In this document: positions 34,274 to 44,075 of the stretch, piece after piece
Numbering within the stretch: position 1 is the stretch's first letter
Layout: each line of letters starts with the position of its first letter
Origin: Candidatus Acidiferrales bacterium
GTDB taxonomy: Bacteria; Acidobacteriota; Terriglobia; Acidiferrales; UBA7541
NCBI GenBank assembly: GCA_035934015.1
Contig: DASYYH010000003.1
Coordinates: 310,001-374,000, forward strand
Direction: 5' to 3'
Length of the DNA: 64,000 nucleotides
Notes under the pieces: generated by a model
What the model was told of the DNA's origin: nothing
The model's input: the letters and a program-made list of their open reading frames with translations, nothing else
Databases searched by the model: none
Program-made: the position numbers and the translations under genes

Positions 34274-37200
34274 TCAATTTTGAGGCTGAAGCTCGAGCGT
34301 CTCGCGGACCTTGATGGCGAGCGAATTGAGCGTGAAAGGCTTCTGCAGAAGAACTGAGCCGCGACCAAGAATGCCGTGGTGAACGATGGCTTCGTCGGTA
34401 TAGCCGGACATATAGAGGATCCTGATTTCGGGGCGCAGCTTCTGCATTTCTTCGGCGAGCTGGCGGCCACTCATCCCGCCCATGACGACGTCGGTAAAGA
34501 GCAAGTCGATCGGGCCAGCGTGATTTCTGGCGAGTTCGAGAGCTAGCGCGGCGTTGCTGGCCTGAAGGACGCGATAGCCAATTTGTTCCAAATACTCGCG
34601 GGCGAGTTCGCGGACGCCCTTTTCGTCTTCCACGAGCAAAATCGTTTCGGAGCCGCGTGCGGGCGACTGCGCCTCAGATTTCGGTTGTGACTCCTGTTCG
34701 GCTTCGCTGACGCGGGGGAGATAGACCTTGAAGCTCGTGCCCTTGCCGACTTCGCTGTAGACCCAGATATAGCCACCGCTCTGTTTGACAATTCCATAGA
34801 CAGTGGCAAGACCGAGGCCGGTACCCTTGCCTTTTTCCTTGGTGGTGAAAAAAGGCTCAAAGACGTGCGCTTGCGTTTCCGAATCCATGCCGCAACCGGT
34901 GTCACTGACGGCGAGAAGGACGTATTCACCGGGCTCGACAACGGCATGGCGCGAATAGGAGTTGTCGAGTTCGACGTTGGAGGTTTCGATGGTGAGCTTA
35001 CCGCCATCGGGCATGGCGTCGCGCGAATTGACGGCGAGATTCAAAATGACTTGCTCGATTTGGCTGCGGTCGGCCTTCACGTGCCAGAGATCCTGCGGAT
35101 TCGTAGTGACCAGCTCGATATCTTCACCAATCAGGCGGCGAAGCATTTTTTCCATGTCGGAGACGACCGACTGGATATTGAGCACCTGAGGAGCGAGCAT
35201 TTGTTTGCGGCTGAAGGCAAGCAACTGGCGCGTGAGCGATGCGGCGCGCTGCGAAGCGTCGTGGATTTGATCGGCATTGCGGCGGAGAGGATGCTGAGCG
35301 CCAAGTTTATCGAGCAAAAGCTCCGTATAGCCCTGAATGACCATCAGAAGATTATTGAAATCGTGAGCGATGCCGCCGGCAAGGCGGCCGACGGCTTCCA
35401 TCTTCTGGGCCTGGCGAAGCTGAGCTTCCAATTGTTTGCGGTCGGTGATATCCAGCGCCATGCTGATGACGCCAAAGATTTCGCCTTGTTCATCGCGCAA
35501 AGGCTCGGCATGGCAGGCATAAGAGCCGCCGCTCCATTCGACGTGAAACGTGACAGATTCGCCATGGAGCGCGCGGCGGTGAGCGGCGATGGGAAGAAAA
35601 GTGCGGTCGTCGGTGTGGAAATACTCGTAAAGGGACTTGCCAACGACTTCCTGAGGTTTGAGGCCGAGGCGCGCAAGGCCGGCGCCGACGGAAGACGTGA
35701 AGTGAAGATCGCGGTCGGTGGTCCAAAGAACCGCGGGAAGCTGCTCGATCAAAACGCGCAGACGGGCTTCACTCTCGCGAAAGGCAGTTTCCGTCCGTTT
35801 GCGTTCGATCGCCAGAGCGATCTGCGCGCCGACGGATGCGAGGAACTCCAGATCACGATGCGTATAGGCACGGCTATCTTCGTAGTGTTGTACGACGAGA
35901 ACACCGATGGTGGCTGAGGGCGTGCGCAACGGGACGCCGAGCCAGGAAGGCGAAGGCGTGCCCACCAACTCCACTTCTCCCTGGGCGACGAGCTGGTCGA
36001 AAACCTCCTGTGGAATCAACATCGCCTCGCCCTTGCGGAAAACGTACGTGGTACAACTGCGCCCCATATTCTGAGGAGACGGCGCCTTGTCATACCGGTC
36101 GGCGAAGAAGGGAAACTCGAACTTGCCGGACGCAGGGTCAAAGAGCGCGACGAAACAATTCTCGGCGTAAAGAACGCGCTTCAACGACTGATGAATCCGG
36201 TGGAGAAGTTCGTCGAGGTTTTCCGTCACGTTCGCCGCATGAACAATCTCGAAAGACACCTGACGCTCGGCTTCGGCGCGCTTTCGCGAAGTAACATCTT
36301 CAATCGTTCCCTCGTAATAGCAAACGCGACCGACGACATTGCGGACAGCACGGGAATTTTCGGCAATCCAAATTTTCCTTCCGTCCTTGCAACGCACCTG
36401 AGCTTCGGCGCTGGCGACTACGTCGAACTGCTCCATGTGGTGTTTGAATTCTTCGCGATGAGCAGTGTCGCAGTAGAGCTGGCGGGCAATGTCCGTGACC
36501 GTCTCGACCATTTCCGCGGACGATGCGTATCCGAAAATCCGCGCCATTGCCGGATTCACGCTAATGAAGCGGCCATCGGGGGTCGATTGATAGATTCCTT
36601 CGACGGCATTTTCGAAAATACTGCGGAATCTTTCCTCCGCCTGCTTCTGAGCCCTCTCGGCGCGCTGGCGCGCCGTGATGTCGCGGAAGGTGACAACAGC
36701 GCCGACGATCCTTTCTCCTTCGCGAATCGGCGTACTAATATATTCGATGGGGAAACTCGAACCATCCTTGCGCCAGAAAACGTCATTGCTGCCGTGGCGC
36801 GTAACACCATCCTTCAAAACCGCAAGGAGCGGAGACTCTCCGACAGGATTCGGCGTCCCGTCCGGTTTTGTGTGATGCCAGAGCTTGTGGCCATCACGGC
36901 CGATGACTTCTTCGGGTTCATATCCGAGCATGCGAGCGGCCGCGCGATTGACAAAGGTTGGAGTGCCGTGGGGATCGAGGCCAAAAATTCCGTCGCCGGC
37001 GGAATCGAGAATCATGTTGGTCTGGCGGCTGAGCCTGAGGAGCGCAGTCTCGGCCTCACGGCGGTCCGTTACGTCGAGCATGAAACCGTGGAGGAGGTCC
37101 TTTCCATCCGGTTCGCGGACGATCATGGCGCGTTCGCGGAACCAAAGCAGCCGGCCATCGCGAGCCAGCATGCGGTATTCGATGTCCATGACTTCGCGGT

Positions 37201-37525
37201 GAATGCGGCTGTGCTCCTCGGCTTCCATGACTCGTTCGCGATCGTCTGCATGAACCAAACTGAGCCAGAGCCCCTTGGCTGCGAGCCATTCTTCCTGCGA
37301 ATAACCAAGAAACGTGGAAATTTGCGGACTGACGTAGCGCCACTGGCCATTCGGGCCGAGATCGGCGACATAAGTAATGGCGGGAAGCTGATCAACAATC
37401 TGGCGATAATGGACGCCGTCCAGTTTGGATTTATTTTCCGACGAGGCGAGCATGCCGGTTGCGGCGCGAGACGCGGCTTTATTCTTCTTTTTCCTGGCTG
37501 GCGCGGAATCGAGCTTGGATGGCAT
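34274..37525 (-). CDS. Hybrid sensor histidine kinase (PAS-PAS-PAS-GAF-PAS-HK-REC)
   Basis: Large cytoplasmic hybrid kinase without an obvious membrane helix. In order: three PAS domains (about 45-165, 170-285, 295-410), a GAF domain (about 430-600), a fourth PAS (about 605-725), a dimerisation domain with phosphoacceptor His at about 721 in GGIAHDFNNLLMV, HATPase (DTGCGMD, GTGLGLATV), and a C-terminal receiver with phosphoacceptor Asp near 1012 in LFTDVVMGG. The chain of input domains suggests several signals, perhaps redox or small molecules. I chose the ATG at 37525; a TTG start 9 bases upstream is also in frame. No partner regulator is adjacent; signalling is likely by phosphorelay. Confidence 0.92.
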   Translation of the reverse strand: MPSKLDSAPARKKKNKAASRAATGMLASSENKSKLDGVHYRQIVDQLPAITYVADLGPNGQWRYVSPQISTFLGYSQEEWLAAKGLWLSLVHADDRERVMEAEEHSRIHREVMDIEYRMLARDGRLLWFRERAMIVREPDGKDLLHGFMLDVTDRREAETALLRLSRQTNMILDSAGDGIFGLDPHGTPTFVNRAAARMLGYEPEEVIGRDGHKLWHHTKPDGTPNPVGESPLLAVLKDGVTRHGSNDVFWRKDGSSFPIEYISTPIREGERIVGAVVTFRDITARQRAERAQKQAEERFRSIFENAVEGIYQSTPDGRFISVNPAMARIFGYASSAEMVETVTDIARQLYCDTAHREEFKHHMEQFDVVASAEAQVRCKDGRKIWIAENSRAVRNVVGRVCYYEGTIEDVTSRKRAEAERQVSFEIVHAANVTENLDELLHRIHQSLKRVLYAENCFVALFDPASGKFEFPFFADRYDKAPSPQNMGRSCTTYVFRKGEAMLIPQEVFDQLVAQGEVELVGTPSPSWLGVPLRTPSATIGVLVVQHYEDSRAYTHRDLEFLASVGAQIALAIERKRTETAFRESEARLRVLIEQLPAVLWTTDRDLHFTSSVGAGLARLGLKPQEVVGKSLYEYFHTDDRTFLPIAAHRRALHGESVTFHVEWSGGSYACHAEPLRDEQGEIFGVISMALDITDRKQLEAQLRQAQKMEAVGRLAGGIAHDFNNLLMVIQGYTELLLDKLGAQHPLRRNADQIHDASQRAASLTRQLLAFSRKQMLAPQVLNIQSVVSDMEKMLRRLIGEDIELVTTNPQDLWHVKADRSQIEQVILNLAVNSRDAMPDGGKLTIETSNVELDNSYSRHAVVEPGEYVLLAVSDTGCGMDSETQAHVFEPFFTTKEKGKGTGLGLATVYGIVKQSGGYIWVYSEVGKGTSFKVYLPRVSEAEQESQPKSEAQSPARGSETILLVEDEKGVRELAREYLEQIGYRVLQASNAALALELARNHAGPIDLLFTDVVMGGMSGRQLAEEMQKLRPEIRILYMSGYTDEAIVHHGILGRGSVLLQKPFTLNSLAIKVRETLELQPQN

Positions 37526-37789
37526 GCTGTTCAAAATTCCGGCATCTGCTCACAATGGATCGGGCAGAACAGACCAAAGATCTCCTCTGAAATCGTACGC
37601 TGCGAACTCAACAAAATTGCATCGAAAGGCACACAAGAATCCTACGGCTCTGCCCAACACATATTTAAGCCTCTGCCGCAAGGGACGACAATGGGAAATT
37701 GGTACCAGAGTATCCAATTCGGGCAATATTCGTGCGGAGGCGTGCGGACCGCTTTTGCCCCTGCCTGCTCTGCTCAACGCGCCAGAAAG

Positions 37790-39526
37790 CTAACGATGCG
37801 AGCCAGATTGGGGCTTTGAGGACTTGAGTGTGACGGGTAACGCAGGAGGAGGCTCGGGAATCGCCTCGCCGTCTTTGCGAGGATCAGAGGCGCCGAAATT
37901 CACGCCGGTGGAGAAGTTGCGTTCGACAGCCTGACCACCGCCCATATCGGCGGAATAGGCGCCGCGAAGCTGAATCTGGTGGCCGCGAGCTTCGAGAGCC
38001 GATCGAACGTCGGCGGGAATGCGATTTTCCATTTGGACGTCGCAACCGGTGAAAGTCATCTTCGTGAAGCGCGCGGCTTCCATGGCAGCCTGGATGTTCA
38101 TTCCAAAGTCGACGACATTGGAAACGAATTGGGCGTGGGCCTGCGCTTGATTGTAGCCGCCCATGATGCCGAAGGCGATGCGTGTATCGCCATGGACCAT
38201 GAAGGCAGGAATAATGGTGTGCAGCGGACGCTTGTGGCCGGCGAGAACGTCGGGAGAATCGGGATTGAGATTGAAAAGCGCGCCGCGATCCTGAAGGACG
38301 AAACCGGCGCCTTCGGGGACGAGGCGCGAGCCGAATTCTTCATAATTACTTTGAATGAGCGAGACCATGTTGCCCTGCGCGTCGACGGCGGTGAGATATG
38401 TGGTATCGCCACCGGGCGGCAATCCGGTAGAGACGTCACAATTCGCGCGAGACATGTCGACGAGCTTGGCGCGTTCGCGCGCATATTCATCGGAGAGCAA
38501 GCCAGCGATGGGAATTTTCGCGAAGCGCGGGTCGCCGACGTAGCGGCGAAGATCAGCATAGGCGAGCTTCTTTGCTTCGATCATGACATGAAGAGCATCC
38601 ACGGAATTGTGGCCGTACTGCGCGAGAGGAAACTGGCTCATCATGTTGAGCATTTCGAGTGCGGCGATGCCCTGGCCGTTGGGAGGCAATTCGTAAACGG
38701 TCCAGCCATGATATTCCGTGGAAAGCGGCTCGACCCACTCGGCGGAAAAATCGGCGAGGTCCTCGGCGGTCATAGCGCCGCCCTCGCGTTTGAAGAGAGC
38801 GAGAATGCGGCGGGAAATTTCGCCTTTGTAAAACGCGTCGCGACCGCCGCGGGCGACTTGCTGCAAAGAATGAGCCAAATCTTCGTTGCGAAATATTTCG
38901 CCGACTTTCGGAGCTTCGCCGTTCAACAAGTAAAGATTTGCGGTGCCCTGATTTTGAGCGAGAAAATGCGCGGCATTGGCCCAATAGGCAGCGTCCCACT
39001 CAGGAACGGGGAAACCTTCGTGAGCGTAACGGATCGCGGGAGCAAGATCCTGCTCGAAATTCAATTTGCCGAAGCGATTGAGAAGCTTTGACCAGCCATC
39101 CACGACGCCGGGAACGGTGACGGAGTCGATGCCAAATGCGGGCATTCTTGTGACGCCCTTGCTTTTCAAAAACTCAGGAGTGAGAGTCTTGGGGGACCAG
39201 CCGCTGGCGTTGAGGCCGTACAGCTTGCCGGTTTTTGCGTCGTATACAATCACGAAGAGATCGCCGCCGATGCCATTCATCATGGGTTCGACGACACCCA
39301 TCACGGCATTCGTCGCGACGGCGGCATCGATGGCATTGCCTCCGTGCGCGAGAATTTGCGCGCCAGCCTGAGCGGCCAAGGGGCTTTCGGCGGCGACGAT
39401 GCCGTACTTGGTCGTCACCATCGAGCGGCCCTGATCGCGATCCTGCGAGCGCGCGAGCATCGTGAAGCTCAACGCCGCGACAACGATGAGCAGCAAACGA
39501 ACAAGGCGATCTCCCGTGAATTGCAC
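37790..39526 (-). CDS. ggt: Gamma-glutamyltransferase
   Basis: Periplasmic enzyme that cleaves gamma-glutamyl bonds, above all in glutathione, and transfers the group to peptides or water. The GTG at 39526 has GGGAG in front and gives a signal peptide (DRLVRLLLIVVAALSFTMLARSQ). The autoprocessing Thr is residue 375 in GGDTTYLTAVD, which splits the precursor into large and small subunits; the GG(Y/H)NQAQ motif and the large-subunit pattern DAAVATNAVMGVVEP are present. Length of about 579 is normal. It starts 16 bases after a DinB-fold gene on the same strand, so the two may share a transcript. Confidence 0.95.
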   Translation of the reverse strand: MQFTGDRLVRLLLIVVAALSFTMLARSQDRDQGRSMVTTKYGIVAAESPLAAQAGAQILAHGGNAIDAAVATNAVMGVVEPMMNGIGGDLFVIVYDAKTGKLYGLNASGWSPKTLTPEFLKSKGVTRMPAFGIDSVTVPGVVDGWSKLLNRFGKLNFEQDLAPAIRYAHEGFPVPEWDAAYWANAAHFLAQNQGTANLYLLNGEAPKVGEIFRNEDLAHSLQQVARGGRDAFYKGEISRRILALFKREGGAMTAEDLADFSAEWVEPLSTEYHGWTVYELPPNGQGIAALEMLNMMSQFPLAQYGHNSVDALHVMIEAKKLAYADLRRYVGDPRFAKIPIAGLLSDEYARERAKLVDMSRANCDVSTGLPPGGDTTYLTAVDAQGNMVSLIQSNYEEFGSRLVPEGAGFVLQDRGALFNLNPDSPDVLAGHKRPLHTIIPAFMVHGDTRIAFGIMGGYNQAQAHAQFVSNVVDFGMNIQAAMEAARFTKMTFTGCDVQMENRIPADVRSALEARGHQIQLRGAYSADMGGGQAVERNFSTGVNFGASDPRKDGEAIPEPPPALPVTLKSSKPQSGSHR

Positions 39527-39542
39527 GCTATCTCCCTCATGC

Positions 39543-40064
39543 TTATTTTTTCGGGCGCGACTCCGGCGGAACGACATTGTTATTGCGATAGTAGGTGACG
39601 AGATTTCCGAAATGCTCGCCGGAGTGCTCGATGATGCCCACCCAATTGGCGAGATATTTCAGAGCGTCCGCGTCGCCACCCTTTTCGAGCGTATCGGCGC
39701 CCTCGGCGAAAGATTTTTTCACGAAGGCGACGATTTGCATCTTGGTCTCATAACCCTTCGGATCGCCCTGGAGGTCTTTGGTGCTTTTGCCCTGAACGGG
39801 GTTGATCGCGAAGTAATTCGCGGCCGCGATGTGGACGAGAATCTGACCGAAGGTGCGGACTTGATCATTGGGACGATAATTGTACTTGTCGGCAGGCCAG
39901 TCTTCGGCCATGGCAATTATTTTGTTGCCGATGTTATTCCACTGCCGCAAGAGTGTCTGTTCGGGGCCTGGAGCTTTTTTGGCTGCAGCCTGAGCAGATA
40001 CAACAGTGGCGCCAGTGGCAAGAGCGAACAACAATACAGCGAAAAGCGGTGCGACTCTCTTCAT
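39543..40064 (-). CDS. Secreted DinB-fold protein
   Basis: Exported four-helix DinB-superfamily protein of 173 residues. The signal peptide (about 1-24, ending VVSAQA) is followed by a helical domain with YNYRPNDQVRTFGQILVHIAAANYF, the motif of the DinB/YfiT fold that carries the first metal-ligand His; a later EHSGEH supplies more His. Many DinB proteins bind a metal and act in thiol or stress chemistry, but no precise role can be given. Linked to gamma-glutamyltransferase 16 bases downstream, so a role in thiol metabolism is possible. Confidence 0.82.
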   Translation of the reverse strand: MKRVAPLFAVLLFALATGATVVSAQAAAKKAPGPEQTLLRQWNNIGNKIIAMAEDWPADKYNYRPNDQVRTFGQILVHIAAANYFAINPVQGKSTKDLQGDPKGYETKMQIVAFVKKSFAEGADTLEKGGDADALKYLANWVGIIEHSGEHFGNLVTYYRNNNVVPPESRPKK

Positions 40065-40222
40065 AAGAGAATCCTCCTCAGCAAAACGAGATTCCCCAGG
40101 CGAAATAGCCTACCTGCGCGGCCCGGTTCTGTCCAGCGTCGGGAGATGCGGTCCCGCGGGAGCGGATGCTCCCGACACGCGCGACGCGAACGCGTTGGTG
40201 CAAGGACACGCAGTCCGCTAGA

Positions 40223-42520
40223 ATGGTTGCAAGGCAGTCGAGGGGGCGCAGTCTGAAGATTGTAGACAAGCCGAATACCACAGCAGAGACGGTAAATTTG
40301 GCCGTGGACGCGGAGATTGAATCGCTCGTTCGCGCAGAGAATTCGGATCCGTTTCGCGTTCTGGGACCGCACATCGTCGAAAAAGCTGGCAAGCGCAGCG
40401 TCGTGATTCGGACATTCATGCCGCATGCGGCGAACGTAACGGTGCTCTGGGGCGCTGGGCACAAAGCGCACGCAGCGGAGCGCGTGCATCCCGACGGTCT
40501 TTTTGAAACGACTATTCCGTTGCCCGGCAAGGCTTGGAAAGTCAGGGAAATCGCGCCGACGGATTACCAATTGCGAGTCGCCTATCCGGACGGGAATTCA
40601 CAGGAAATCCACGATGGATACGCCTTCCCTCCCCTGCTGACGGATTTTGATTTGCACCTCTTCGCTGAAGGAACGCACTACGAGATTTACGAGAAGCTGG
40701 GCGCGCACGTTCGCGAGGTGGCGGGCGTGCACGGCGTGCATTTTGGCGTGTGGGCGCCGAATGCCAAGCGCGTGAGCGTTGTTGGAACTTTCAACAACTG
40801 GGATGGCCGCGTGAATCCGCTGCGCAATCGCGGAGCGAGCGGCATCTGGGAAATTTTCATACCAGAGCTCGGCGACGGAGAACTTTACAAGTTCGAAATC
40901 CGGTCGCGAGTCAATGATATTTTGACCTTAAAAGCCGATCCCTACGGATTTGCCGCGGAAATGCGGCCGAAGTCGAGCTCTGTGGTTGCGACGATTGACG
41001 GCTATGCGTGGCGGGACAACGAATGGATCGCAGCGCGAGAAAGCTTCGACTGGCAACATGCGGCGATTTCGATTTACGAAGTGCATTTTGCGTCGTGGCG
41101 GCGAAAAAAAAATGGGAACTGGCTGAGCTACAGCGAAATGGGCGACGCGCTGATTCCTTACGTCAAGCAAATGGGCTATACGCACGTCGAATTGCTGCCG
41201 ATGATGGAGCATCCGCTGGATTTGTCGTGGGGCTACCAGACGATAGGCTATTTTGCAGCGACGAGCCGCTACGGAGCGCCGAAAGAGTTCATGGAATTCG
41301 TGGACCGATGCCATCAGGAAGGCATCGGCGTGCTGCTTGACTGGACGCCCGGGCATTTTCCGCGGGACGCGCACGGACTTTCGCTTTTCGACGGCACGCA
41401 TCTCTACGAGCACGAAGATCCGCGGCGAGGATCGCACCCGGATTGGGGAACACTGATCTTCAATTACGGGCGAAATGAAGTGCAGAATTTTCTGCTCTCG
41501 AATGCGCTTTTCTGGCTGGAGAAATATCACATCGACGGGCTGCGCGTGGACGCCGTGGCCTCGATGCTCTATCTCGATTATTCGCGACAACCCGGCGAAT
41601 GGCTGCCGAATCAACACGGCGGGCGGGAGAATCTGGAAGCGATCGCGTTTCTGAAACGCATGAATGAAATCGTGCACGCGCGGCATGCAGGCGTGCTGAC
41701 GGCTGCAGAGGAATCGACGGCATGGCCGGCCGTGTCGCGACCGACCTACGCCGGCGGGCTGGGATTCGATTTGAAATGGAACATGGGATGGATGAACGAC
41801 ACGCTGCGGTATTTCGCGCTCGATCCGATCCACCGGAAATTTCATCACGGCGAACTAACTTTTTCGATGCTCTACGCGTTCAACGAAAACTTTATTTTGC
41901 CGCTGTCGCATGACGAGGTGGTGCATGGGAAAAAGCCGCTGCTGGCGAAAATGCCCGGTGACGACAAACACAAGTTCGCGAATTTGCGCCTGCTCTATGG
42001 CTACTTCTACGCGCACCCGGGAAAGAAACTGCTTTTCATGGGCGACGAAATTGCGCAGTGGAATGAATGGTGGCAAGACGGGAGCCTGGACTGGAATTTA
42101 TTGCAGTATCGTCCGCACCAGGGAATTCAGCGTCTGGTGAACGACTTGAATCGCCTCTATGCGCGCGAAGCGGCGCTGCATGAGGTGGAATTCGAGTGGC
42201 AAGGATTCGAATGGCTCGAAGTCCACGACGCGGACGCGAGCGTGATTGCCTTTGTGCGCAGGGCCCAAAGGCCAGAGGATTTTCTGATTGTGGTGTGCAA
42301 TTTCACGCCGGTGACACGCGACAACTACCGGGTTGCCGTGCCCGAGAATTTTTTCTATCGCGAGGCACTCAATACGGATTCTTCCTTTTACGGCGGAGAC
42401 GATGCCGGAAATCTCGGCGGCGTGCGCGCGGAGCCGATTCCGTGGAACGGCCGCCCCTTTTCCATCAAACTGCGGTTGCCGCCGCTATCCGTATTGTTCC
42501 TCAAACCACAACGATCCTAG
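40223..42520 (+). CDS. glgB: GlgB, 1,4-alpha-glucan branching enzyme
   Basis: Cytoplasmic branching enzyme of glycogen synthesis, glycoside hydrolase family 13. About 765 residues. N-terminal carbohydrate module (about 100-230, FGVWAPNAKRVSVVGTFNNWDG), then the catalytic barrel: HVELLPMMEHP, the nucleophile Asp in GLRVDAVASMLYLDY, the acid Glu in TAAEEST, and the third carboxylate in PLSHDEVVHGK. The C-terminal all-beta domain ends at LSVLFLKPQRS. The start is not settled: ATG at 40223 is used here, but a later codon after GAGGGGG is also possible. No other glycogen genes are nearby. Confidence 0.94.
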   Translation: MVARQSRGRSLKIVDKPNTTAETVNLAVDAEIESLVRAENSDPFRVLGPHIVEKAGKRSVVIRTFMPHAANVTVLWGAGHKAHAAERVHPDGLFETTIPLPGKAWKVREIAPTDYQLRVAYPDGNSQEIHDGYAFPPLLTDFDLHLFAEGTHYEIYEKLGAHVREVAGVHGVHFGVWAPNAKRVSVVGTFNNWDGRVNPLRNRGASGIWEIFIPELGDGELYKFEIRSRVNDILTLKADPYGFAAEMRPKSSSVVATIDGYAWRDNEWIAARESFDWQHAAISIYEVHFASWRRKKNGNWLSYSEMGDALIPYVKQMGYTHVELLPMMEHPLDLSWGYQTIGYFAATSRYGAPKEFMEFVDRCHQEGIGVLLDWTPGHFPRDAHGLSLFDGTHLYEHEDPRRGSHPDWGTLIFNYGRNEVQNFLLSNALFWLEKYHIDGLRVDAVASMLYLDYSRQPGEWLPNQHGGRENLEAIAFLKRMNEIVHARHAGVLTAAEESTAWPAVSRPTYAGGLGFDLKWNMGWMNDTLRYFALDPIHRKFHHGELTFSMLYAFNENFILPLSHDEVVHGKKPLLAKMPGDDKHKFANLRLLYGYFYAHPGKKLLFMGDEIAQWNEWWQDGSLDWNLLQYRPHQGIQRLVNDLNRLYAREAALHEVEFEWQGFEWLEVHDADASVIAFVRRAQRPEDFLIVVCNFTPVTRDNYRVAVPENFFYREALNTDSSFYGGDDAGNLGGVRAEPIPWNGRPFSIKLRLPPLSVLFLKPQRS

Positions 42521-42604
42521 GCAAACCATCTTTCGATTCCCCGCTTGCATCCATATCTGCTCAGCGAGGGAACCCACGGCCAGGCAACTGGAGGAAAGCT
42601 GAAT

Positions 42605-43936
42605 ATGCGGTCCACGCGATCGCACGCGAAGCCACGAATGCAAAAACGCGCGACCTTTGCGAGCTTCATTTTGCCTGCTGCTGTACTTTTCATTTTTTTC
42701 TCGGCAAACCTGACGGCACAAAAGCACCGCTCTGCCGTCGAAGAGTTCCAAAGTCTTACTTCAGGCATGCGTCAAGCACACAAGAGCGGAGACTGGAAGG
42801 CATTTCACGCGAGCGCGCTGAAGATGGTTCAGTTTCTGAATGGCTCGCCGGATACTCTGCTCGATCTGGCGCGAGCAGATGTCCATATCAGTGATCCAAC
42901 GGATGCGTTCAAGCAGCTGCGAATATACGCGGAGATGGGGCAAGCCAATGAGATTGTGAAGACGTTGCCGGATTTCGCCGCTCTTCGCGCGAGTGCTGAT
43001 TTCGAGAAAATCCTCGAAAGAATGGCTGGGAGTGTGCAACCCACCTCGCATGCGACGAAAGCGTTCACGATTCCCGATGCGGGATTGGTCCCCGAAGACA
43101 TTGATTACGACGGGCAGAGCAAGCGGTTTTTCCTGACGAGCGTGGTTGAAAGAAAGATCGTCACTCTCGGTGCCGATGGTCATTTGGCTGATTTTGCGAA
43201 AGCTCCGGACAACTGGCCGATGCTGGCCTTAAAGGTTGATGCGCGGCGCCGCATCGTGTGGGCTACGGAAGTCGCCATGGATGGCTTCATCAGTGTGCCC
43301 AAGGCGGACTGGGGGCGGTCGGCGCTGCTGGGCTATAGCCTCGATGACGGCAAACTGCTGCGCCGCCTCGAAGGGCCGAGGCATAGCAACCTCGGAGACA
43401 TGGCACTCGACGCGAATGGAGACCTTCTGATCTCTGATGGAACGGGCGGCGGCGTCTATCTGGAACGCACGGGTAGCACGGAATTGAAACGCGTCGATAA
43501 AGGCGATTTCATTTCGCCGCAAACGCCAGCTTTCGTCCCTGGCGGCCAAGCCTTCGTTGCAGACTATGTGCGAGGCATCGGTTTGCTGAATCTGCGAACT
43601 GGCGACGTACGCTGGATTCCGATGCAGGACAAATATGCGCTCGAAGGCATCGATGGCATGTACTTTGACCACGGCTGGCTGATCGCTGTGCAAAATGGGA
43701 CGACACAGGAACGCGTGATGGCCTTCAAGATTGACGCGAATTTTGCGCGCGTGACGATGGAGCAACCGATTGAAAGCGCGACGCCGGAACTTGACCCGAC
43801 GCACGGGGTCATTGTGGGCGCCGAATTCTATTTCATCGCGAACTCGGGATGGAATGAGCTGGACGATAACGGAAGCGTCCGGAAAGGCGCTCTATTGGCG
43901 CCCGCGCGCATCATGCGCGCCCAACTGCCAAATTAG
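42605..43936 (+). CDS. Secreted SMP-30/NHL-like beta-propeller protein
   Basis: Exported protein of about 443 residues. Signal peptide (about 1-39) then a helical TPR-like part (about 45-150: GDWKAFHASALKMVQFL, ADVHISDPTDAFKQLRIYAEMG), then a beta-propeller from about 155 with EDIDYDGQSKRFFLTSVVERKI, GDMALDANGDLLISDGTGGG and DGMYFDHGWLIAVQNG, which resembles SMP-30/gluconolactonase or NHL folds. The ATG at 42605 has GGAGGAAAG before it. Function unknown; the TPR plus propeller fusion suggests a scaffolding or sugar-lactone related role. It follows glgB but lies 84 bases away. Confidence 0.8.
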   Translation: MRSTRSHAKPRMQKRATFASFILPAAVLFIFFSANLTAQKHRSAVEEFQSLTSGMRQAHKSGDWKAFHASALKMVQFLNGSPDTLLDLARADVHISDPTDAFKQLRIYAEMGQANEIVKTLPDFAALRASADFEKILERMAGSVQPTSHATKAFTIPDAGLVPEDIDYDGQSKRFFLTSVVERKIVTLGADGHLADFAKAPDNWPMLALKVDARRRIVWATEVAMDGFISVPKADWGRSALLGYSLDDGKLLRRLEGPRHSNLGDMALDANGDLLISDGTGGGVYLERTGSTELKRVDKGDFISPQTPAFVPGGQAFVADYVRGIGLLNLRTGDVRWIPMQDKYALEGIDGMYFDHGWLIAVQNGTTQERVMAFKIDANFARVTMEQPIESATPELDPTHGVIVGAEFYFIANSGWNELDDNGSVRKGALLAPARIMRAQLPN

Positions 43937-44051
43937 AGGGCCAGAGGCTCGCGCTGCTCCCGGCGCCTTTGCCATGAGAAGCTCCACCGCGCAAGTCAAA
44001 GAACCCAGATAACCAGGGAACTTTTTTGAAGGGCTCTACGTAACTGTAGCT

Positions 44052-44071
44052 GGACGCCCAAGGAGGCGTCC
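44052..44071 (+). promoter_or_regulatory. Hairpin over the ribosome binding site of the 44076 gene
   Basis: GGACGCC (44052-44058) pairs perfectly with GGCGTCC (44065-44071), closing a 6-nt loop. The AGGAGG ribosome binding site is 44061-44066, so its last two bases are in the stem and the rest in the loop. It could dampen or switch translation of the gene that starts at 44076. Confidence 0.5.
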
Positions 44072-44075
44072 GAAG